A stretch of 43,047 nt of DNA from an uncultured Eubacteriales bacterium. Lineage in GTDB: Bacteria > Bacillota > Clostridia > Lachnospirales > CAG-274. Shown here in pieces: positions 39,526 to 43,047 of this stretch. The translations under genes and the position numbers were made by a program. Position 1 is the stretch's first letter. Each line of letters opens with the position of its first letter. The stretch covers positions 1 through 43,047 of the forward strand of contig CAJKOJ010000011.1 in the NCBI GenBank assembly GCA_905201505.1, written 5' to 3'. The notes under the pieces are model-generated. The model did not search any database and was not told where the DNA came from. It worked only from the letters and a program-made list of their open reading frames with translations.

Positions 39526-39799
39526 TTGGTGAATGTTTGTTTTAACTGATATATTTTATGGTTTAAGAGGGTTAATTCCCCTTGAAGGCCCGATGTTGTT
39601 ACCGAGACGCGGCTGCCTCGGTGATGTTTTGTTGAGATGAATATTACACCTTTTTACAATTTATACAGTAGAATTTAATGTCAACGGATTATACGTTAGT
39701 GTATTTCTGCTGAAAGCCGTGTTTTGTTTTTTGGACAAATCTGATGTTAAATTTTACCGGAAACTTATTAATTACTATTTATATGAAAGAGGTGCAATT
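39526..39799 (+). promoter_or_regulatory. Structured leader of the alpha operon
   Basis: This gene-free leader contains AAG(A)GGG/CCCCTT with an A bulge (39565-39571, 39578-39583), then ACCGAG/CTCGGT (39601-39606, 39617-39622) enclosing a GC-rich loop, and further downstream AACG/CGTT. The ACCGAG stem is followed after five bases by TTTTGTT, so an attenuator is conceivable. In Escherichia coli S4 represses the alpha operon from a pseudoknot before rpsM, and rpsD lies in this operon too. S4 control here is inference. Confidence 0.5.
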
Positions 39800-40168
39800 A
39801 TGGCTCGTATCGCTGGTGTAGATTTACCTAGAGAAAAGCGTGTTGAAATTGGTCTTACTTATGTTTATGGTATCGGAAGAGCTAGTGCTAACAGAATTTT
39901 AGCAAAAGCCGGTGTTAACCCTGATACCAGAGTAAGAGATCTTACAGATGATGAAGTGGCAAAAATAAGAGATATTATTGCTGAATCACAGACTGTTGAG
40001 GGTGACTTAAGAAGAGAAATCGCTTTAAATATTAAGCGTCTTGTTGAAATAGGATGCTACAGAGGTATTCGTCACAGAAGAGGTCTTCCTGTTAGAGGTC
40101 AGAAGACTAAGACAAATGCAAGAACTAGAAAAGGTCCTAGAAGAACTGTTGCGAATAAGAAGAAATAA
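39800..40168 (+). CDS. rpsM: 30S ribosomal protein S13
   Basis: S13 lies in the 30S head and contacts P-site tRNA and L5. The 122-residue protein has ARIAGVDLPREKRVEIGLTY, VYGIGRASANRILAKAGVNP (a helix-two-turn-helix region) and GCYRGIRHRRGLPVRGQKTK at the basic C-terminus. ATG at 39800 follows AGAGGTG. The longer in-frame reading from 39719 runs through the leader and does not match the family. Confidence 0.97.
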   Translation: MARIAGVDLPREKRVEIGLTYVYGIGRASANRILAKAGVNPDTRVRDLTDDEVAKIRDIIAESQTVEGDLRREIALNIKRLVEIGCYRGIRHRRGLPVRGQKTKTNARTRKGPRRTVANKKK

Positions 40169-40209
40169 TCAATTTATCTTTTGTTATTGATTTAAGGAGG
40201 TAAAATTAA

Positions 40210-40611
40210 ATGGCTAAGAAGACAGTTAAGAAAGCTGCTGGCCGTAGACGTCGCGACAGAAGAGTTGTTGAACGTGGTCAGGCTCATATACAGTCAACTT
40301 TTAATAATACAATTGTAACTATTACAGATGCTGCCGGTGGTGCTTTATCTTGGGCAAGTGCCGGTGAATTAGGTTTCAGAGGCTCTAAAAAGTCTACTCC
40401 TTATGCTGCTCAGATGGCTGCTGAAAAGGCTGCAGGTGCTGCTAAGGATTATGGCTTAAAGACTGTTGAAGTTTTTGTAAAGGGTCCAGGAAGCGGCAGA
40501 GAAGCTGCTATTAGAGCTTTGCAGGCTGCAGGTCTTGATGTAACTATGATTAAGGATGTAACTCCTGTTCCTCATAATGGCTGTAGACCACCTAAGAGAA
40601 GAAGAGTTTAA
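40210..40611 (+). CDS. rpsK: 30S ribosomal protein S11
   Basis: S11 forms the platform of the 30S and lies near the Shine-Dalgarno helix. The 133 residues include GQAHIQSTFNNTIVTITDAA, SAGELGFRGSKKSTPYAAQM, FVKGPGSGREAAIRALQAAG and the ending VTPVPHNGCRPPKRRRV. AAGGAGG lies before the ATG, 41 bp after rpsM. Confidence 0.98.
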   Translation: MAKKTVKKAAGRRRRDRRVVERGQAHIQSTFNNTIVTITDAAGGALSWASAGELGFRGSKKSTPYAAQMAAEKAAGAAKDYGLKTVEVFVKGPGSGREAAIRALQAAGLDVTMIKDVTPVPHNGCRPPKRRRV

Positions 40612-40651
40612 TTTTCGTTTTTATTGAAGTATATATTGGAGGTACTATTTA

Positions 40652-41242
40652 ATGGCTAGAGAAATCGGTCCTATCATTAAAAGATGTAGATACTTAGGCA
40701 TCGAACCTAGCGTTCTTGGTTCATCTAAGAAGTTAGGTAAGCGTAAGAGAAATATGCGTAAGTTAAGTGAATACGGCGTTCAGTTAAAGGAAAAGCAGAA
40801 GGTTAAGTTCATCTACGGTGTTCTTGAAAAGCAGTTTAGAAACTTATACAAGAAGGCTGATAAGATGTCTGGTATTACCGGTGAAAACTTACTTATGCTT
40901 CTTGAATTAAGACTTGATAACGTTGTATACAGATTAGGCTATGGTCGTACTAGAAAGGAAGCTAGACAGATCGTAAGACATAATCTCGTTGTTGTTAATG
41001 GCAAGAAAACTAACATTCCATCTATTACTTTAAAGGTTGGCGATGTTATTGAAATTAAGGAAAATAAGAAGGATTTACAGAGATTTAAGGATGTCCTTGA
41101 AGTAACTTCTTCTCGTATCGTTCCTGAATGGTTATCTGCTGACCAGGCTAATCTTAAGGGCAGTGTAAATGCTTTGCCTAAGAGAGAGCAGTTAGATTTA
41201 CCTGTAAACGAGACACTTATTGTCGAGTTGTATTCTAAGTAA
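40652..41242 (+). CDS. rpsD: 30S ribosomal protein S4
   Basis: S4 begins 30S assembly by binding the 16S 5' domain, and in many bacteria it autoregulates its own operon. The 196-residue protein has a basic N-terminus, EKQKVKFIYGVLEKQFRNLY, and the S4 RNA-binding domain MLLELRLDNVVYRLGYGRTR then EARQIVRHNLVVVNGKKTNI. Only one cysteine (C12) is present, so this is the zinc-free S4 form. TTGGAGG precedes the ATG. Confidence 0.98.
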   Translation: MAREIGPIIKRCRYLGIEPSVLGSSKKLGKRKRNMRKLSEYGVQLKEKQKVKFIYGVLEKQFRNLYKKADKMSGITGENLLMLLELRLDNVVYRLGYGRTRKEARQIVRHNLVVVNGKKTNIPSITLKVGDVIEIKENKKDLQRFKDVLEVTSSRIVPEWLSADQANLKGSVNALPKREQLDLPVNETLIVELYSK

Positions 41243-41329
41243 TAAGCATTTATTTGCTTTTTGCTTGCTGTTAATGTTTATAAAATTTATGGTAAATTAT
41301 ATAGATAACTATTAAGGAGGTTGGGCTGA

Positions 41330-42283
41330 GTGTTTGAATTTGAAAAACCTCGTATTGAAATTACTGAAAAGAATGAAAAGTACGGTTGCTTTGTTGTTGA
41401 GCCTCTCGAAAGAGGCTATGGTACAACTCTTGGTAATTCTTTAAGAAGAATTTTACTTTCATCTTTGCCAGGTGCTGCTGTAAGCAATGTAAAGATTGAT
41501 GGTGTTCTTCATGAGTTTAGCCCTATTGCTGGCGTTAAGGAAGATGTAACCGAAATTATTTTAAATCTCAAAAATCTTGCTATTAAGGTTAATAGTGAGG
41601 GCGATGAGCCAAAGATTGCTTATATTGATGCTTCCGGTGACTGTGAAGTCAAAGCCGGCGATATTAGAGTAGACTCAGATATTGAAATCCTTAACCCGGA
41701 TTTGCATATTGCTACTTTAAGCGGTGGTGCTGAGAGTAAGCTCTTTATGGAGATTACAATTACAAAGGGTCGTGGCTATGTTGAAGCTGCTAAAAACAAG
41801 AGGGCTGACCAACCCCTTAGAATGATACCTGTAGACTCACTTTATACTCCTGTAAGAAGAGTGAATTTTAAGGTTGAGGATACAAGAGTAGGTCAGATTA
41901 CAGACTATGATAAGCTTACTTTTGAAGTTTGGACTGATGGTACTATCGCTCCTGATGATGCTGTAAGCTTAGGTGCAAAGATTTTAAATGAACATCTTAA
42001 CTTATTTGTAGATTTATCTGACAGTGCAAGAAATGCAGAAATTCTTGTTGAAAAAGAAGTAGGTACTAAGGAAAAGGTACTTGAGCAAACTATTGAAGAA
42101 CTTGACTTAACAGTACGTTCTTACAATTGTTTAAAGAGAGCCGGAATCCATACCGTTGAGGATTTAACAAGAAAGACTGAAGATGATATGATGAAAGTAC
42201 GTAATCTTGGACGTAAGTCTTTAGAAGAGGTGCTTAACAAGTTAAACGAGCTTGGTTTAAGCTTAAGTCCAAACGAGGATTAA
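41330..42283 (+). CDS. rpoA: RNA polymerase subunit alpha
   Basis: The 317-residue alpha subunit nucleates RNA polymerase assembly. The N-terminal domain (1-230) contains ERGYGTTLGNSLRRILLSSL and DQPLRMIPVDSLYTPVRRVN. After a linker, the C-terminal domain (about 245-310) has TVRSYNCLKRAGIHTVEDLT and MKVRNLGRKSLEEVLNKLNE, the UP-element and activator-binding helices. The start is GTG, nine bases after AAGGAGG. An 87-bp spacer separates it from rpsD, with no clear promoter. Confidence 0.98.
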   Translation: MFEFEKPRIEITEKNEKYGCFVVEPLERGYGTTLGNSLRRILLSSLPGAAVSNVKIDGVLHEFSPIAGVKEDVTEIILNLKNLAIKVNSEGDEPKIAYIDASGDCEVKAGDIRVDSDIEILNPDLHIATLSGGAESKLFMEITITKGRGYVEAAKNKRADQPLRMIPVDSLYTPVRRVNFKVEDTRVGQITDYDKLTFEVWTDGTIAPDDAVSLGAKILNEHLNLFVDLSDSARNAEILVEKEVGTKEKVLEQTIEELDLTVRSYNCLKRAGIHTVEDLTRKTEDDMMKVRNLGRKSLEEVLNKLNELGLSLSPNED

Positions 42284-42299
42284 TTAAGGAGGATTAGCA

Positions 42300-42776
42300 A
42301 TGGCTGAATATAGAAAGCTTGGTCGTACATCTAGCCAGAGAAAGGCTTTGTTACGTAACCAGGTTACTAATTTATTATACCATGGCAAGATTAAGACAAC
42401 TGAAGCTAAGGCTAAGGAAATCAGAAAACTTGCTGAAAAGTTAATTACTGTTGCTGTTAAGGAAAGAGATAACTTTGAAGAAGTTACTGTAACTTCTAAA
42501 AAGGGCGGAGAGTCTGTTGAAAAGACTATCAAGAAGGATATGCCTAGCAAGTTGAATGCAAGAAGAAAGATTTTAAGCGTTCTTTATCCTGTAGTTGAAG
42601 TTCCTGCTGATGGCAGAAAGAAGAGAGCCAATACAGTTACTGTAAATATGGCTAACAAGTTATTTGATGAAATTGCTCCAAAGTATGCTGACAGAAATGG
42701 CGGTTATACAAGAATCGTTAAGATTGGTCAGAGACGCGGCGATGGTGCAATGGAAGTTATTATTGAATTAGTTTAA
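42300..42776 (+). CDS. rplQ: 50S ribosomal protein L17 (long form)
   Basis: L17 lies near the tunnel exit. The N-terminal half is canonical (YRKLGRTSSQRKALLRNQVT, IKTTEAKAKEIRKLAEKLIT), as is the end (YADRNGGYTRIVKIGQRRGD). At 158 residues it exceeds the 112-127 of the common form because of an insertion at about 60-105 containing VTVTSKKGGESVEKTIKKDM and VLYPVVEVPADGRKKRANTV. Such long L17 proteins are, from memory, typical of Lachnospiraceae. AAGGAGG precedes the ATG. Confidence 0.97.
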   Translation: MAEYRKLGRTSSQRKALLRNQVTNLLYHGKIKTTEAKAKEIRKLAEKLITVAVKERDNFEEVTVTSKKGGESVEKTIKKDMPSKLNARRKILSVLYPVVEVPADGRKKRANTVTVNMANKLFDEIAPKYADRNGGYTRIVKIGQRRGDGAMEVIIELV

Positions 42777-42787
42777 TAATATAATTA

Positions 42788-42819
42788 AAGGTATTGTGAT
42801 TTTCACAATGCCTTTTTTT
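42788..42819 (+). terminator. Terminator of the ribosomal protein cluster
   Basis: AAGGTATTGTGA pairs with TCACAATGCCTT (one G-U pair) around a two-base loop, followed by a T-tract. It starts 12 bp after the rplQ stop. Confidence 0.92.
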
Positions 42820-42865
42820 GTTGTATAATAAATGTTGGGCTAAAACTCAGCGTTTATTTTTTTAG

Positions 42866-42948
42866 ATTCGTTGTCGATAGTTGAAGTTTACTGATAAAAT
42901 ATAATTAATTCGTTGTCGACAGTTAAGTTTACTAACAAAATATAATTA
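42866..42948. repeat. Two tandem copies of a 42-bp unit
   Basis: Copy 1 (42866-42907, 42 bp) and copy 2 (42908-42948, 41 bp) both begin ATTCGTTGTCGA and end AAAATATAATTA, and differ at only four positions including one deletion. They are directly adjacent. Each holds TTGTCG and an AT-rich block with TATAAT, but the spacing does not make a convincing promoter. Confidence 0.8.
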
Positions 42949-42951
42949 GCC

Positions 42952-42986
42952 ATTACCTATAAAGTTTTTGTAGGTAATTTTCTATA
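42952..42986 (+). terminator. Hairpin with short T-tract after the tandem repeat
   Basis: ATTACCTA (42952-42959) pairs with TAGGTAAT (42971-42978), followed by TTTTCTAT. It is a weak terminator or structured end. What it would terminate is unclear, because the rplQ terminator lies 130 bp upstream. The remaining bases to 43047 are AT-rich with nothing recognised. Confidence 0.4.
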
Positions 42987-43047
42987 AAAAAGATATGTAA
43001 GATTTTATAGCTAAACCTCTCAAAAATGAAAACATTTATAAAAATAC

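Noticed and set aside
41243..41329. Internal promoter or terminator between rpsD and rpoA
   Set aside because: Only a 5-bp AAGCA/TGCTT stem and poorly spaced promoter-like hexamers are present. That is too weak to call.
42866..42905. Tandem sigma-A promoters inside the 42-bp repeat
   Set aside because: TTGTCG with TAAAAT (18 bp) fits poorly, TATAAT has no -35 at 16-18 bp, and copy 2 loses the -10 in the first reading.
42866..42948. CRISPR array
   Set aside because: The two copies are directly adjacent with no unique spacer between them, and no cas gene is present.

Overview
The window is AT-rich bacterial chromosome from a low-GC Gram-positive anaerobe of class Clostridia, most likely Lachnospiraceae or a close relative. 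The evidence is strong AAGGAGG-type ribosome-binding sites, near-consensus sigma-A promoters, a zinc-type S14, a KOW protein between map and infA, and a long-form L17 of the kind I associate with Lachnospiraceae. No phage, insertion sequence, CRISPR array, rRNA or tRNA gene was seen. This is ordinary core chromosome, and its unusual content lies in non-coding structure and protein architecture rather than in a new gene system.

Layout, left to right. (1) 1-4.9 kb: a tiny 34-residue lipopeptide ORF downstream of an excellent promoter, a Fur/PerR-type repressor, TrmL tRNA methyltransferase, a DUF6762-like protein coupled to a membrane-anchored protein of unknown function, AroD, and a HEAT-like protein. 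(2) 4.9-11.6 kb, minus strand: a peptidoglycan-remodelling operon consisting of a CdaR/PucR-type regulator, ftsE, ftsX, a PcsB/EnvC-like M23 hydrolase and a secreted beta-propeller protein. Three of its four gene boundaries carry hairpins, and FtsX has an unusual low-complexity insertion of about 100 residues. (3) 11.8-18.2 kb, plus strand, divergent from the above: a ZapA protein with a long coiled coil, a U32/RlhA-like protein, a FtsW/RodA-type glycosyltransferase and a class B penicillin-binding protein. (4) 18.4-21.1 kb: a three-gene ABC importer of the TrpXYZ type. (5) 21.2-22.6 kb, minus strand: a VTC-domain protein coupled to a DUF4956 membrane protein. (6) 22.8-26.0 kb: a voltage-gated-type K+ channel, a zinc-ribbon Nudix hydrolase, a ProX-type deacylase and a YtcJ-like amidohydrolase. 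(7) 26.1-42.8 kb: the S10-spc-alpha ribosomal protein cluster, complete from rpsJ to rplQ, including secY, adk, map, infA and rpoA.

Regions 2 and 3 together form a divergent cell-envelope locus: FtsEX gating a septal hydrolase on one side, and Z-ring accessory protein plus SEDS-PBP synthase on the other. The ribosomal cluster is split by four structured non-coding stretches (before rpsJ, between rpsJ and rplC, between rplW and rplB, and before rpsM) and by a promoter plus palindrome before adk. These are good candidates for ribosomal-protein autoregulatory RNAs. The window ends after the rplQ terminator with a two-copy tandem repeat of about 42 bp that I could not explain.

Start codons were re-chosen where Shine-Dalgarno spacing and family N-termini disagreed with the longest ORF. 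All family assignments come from reading motifs, not from database searches.
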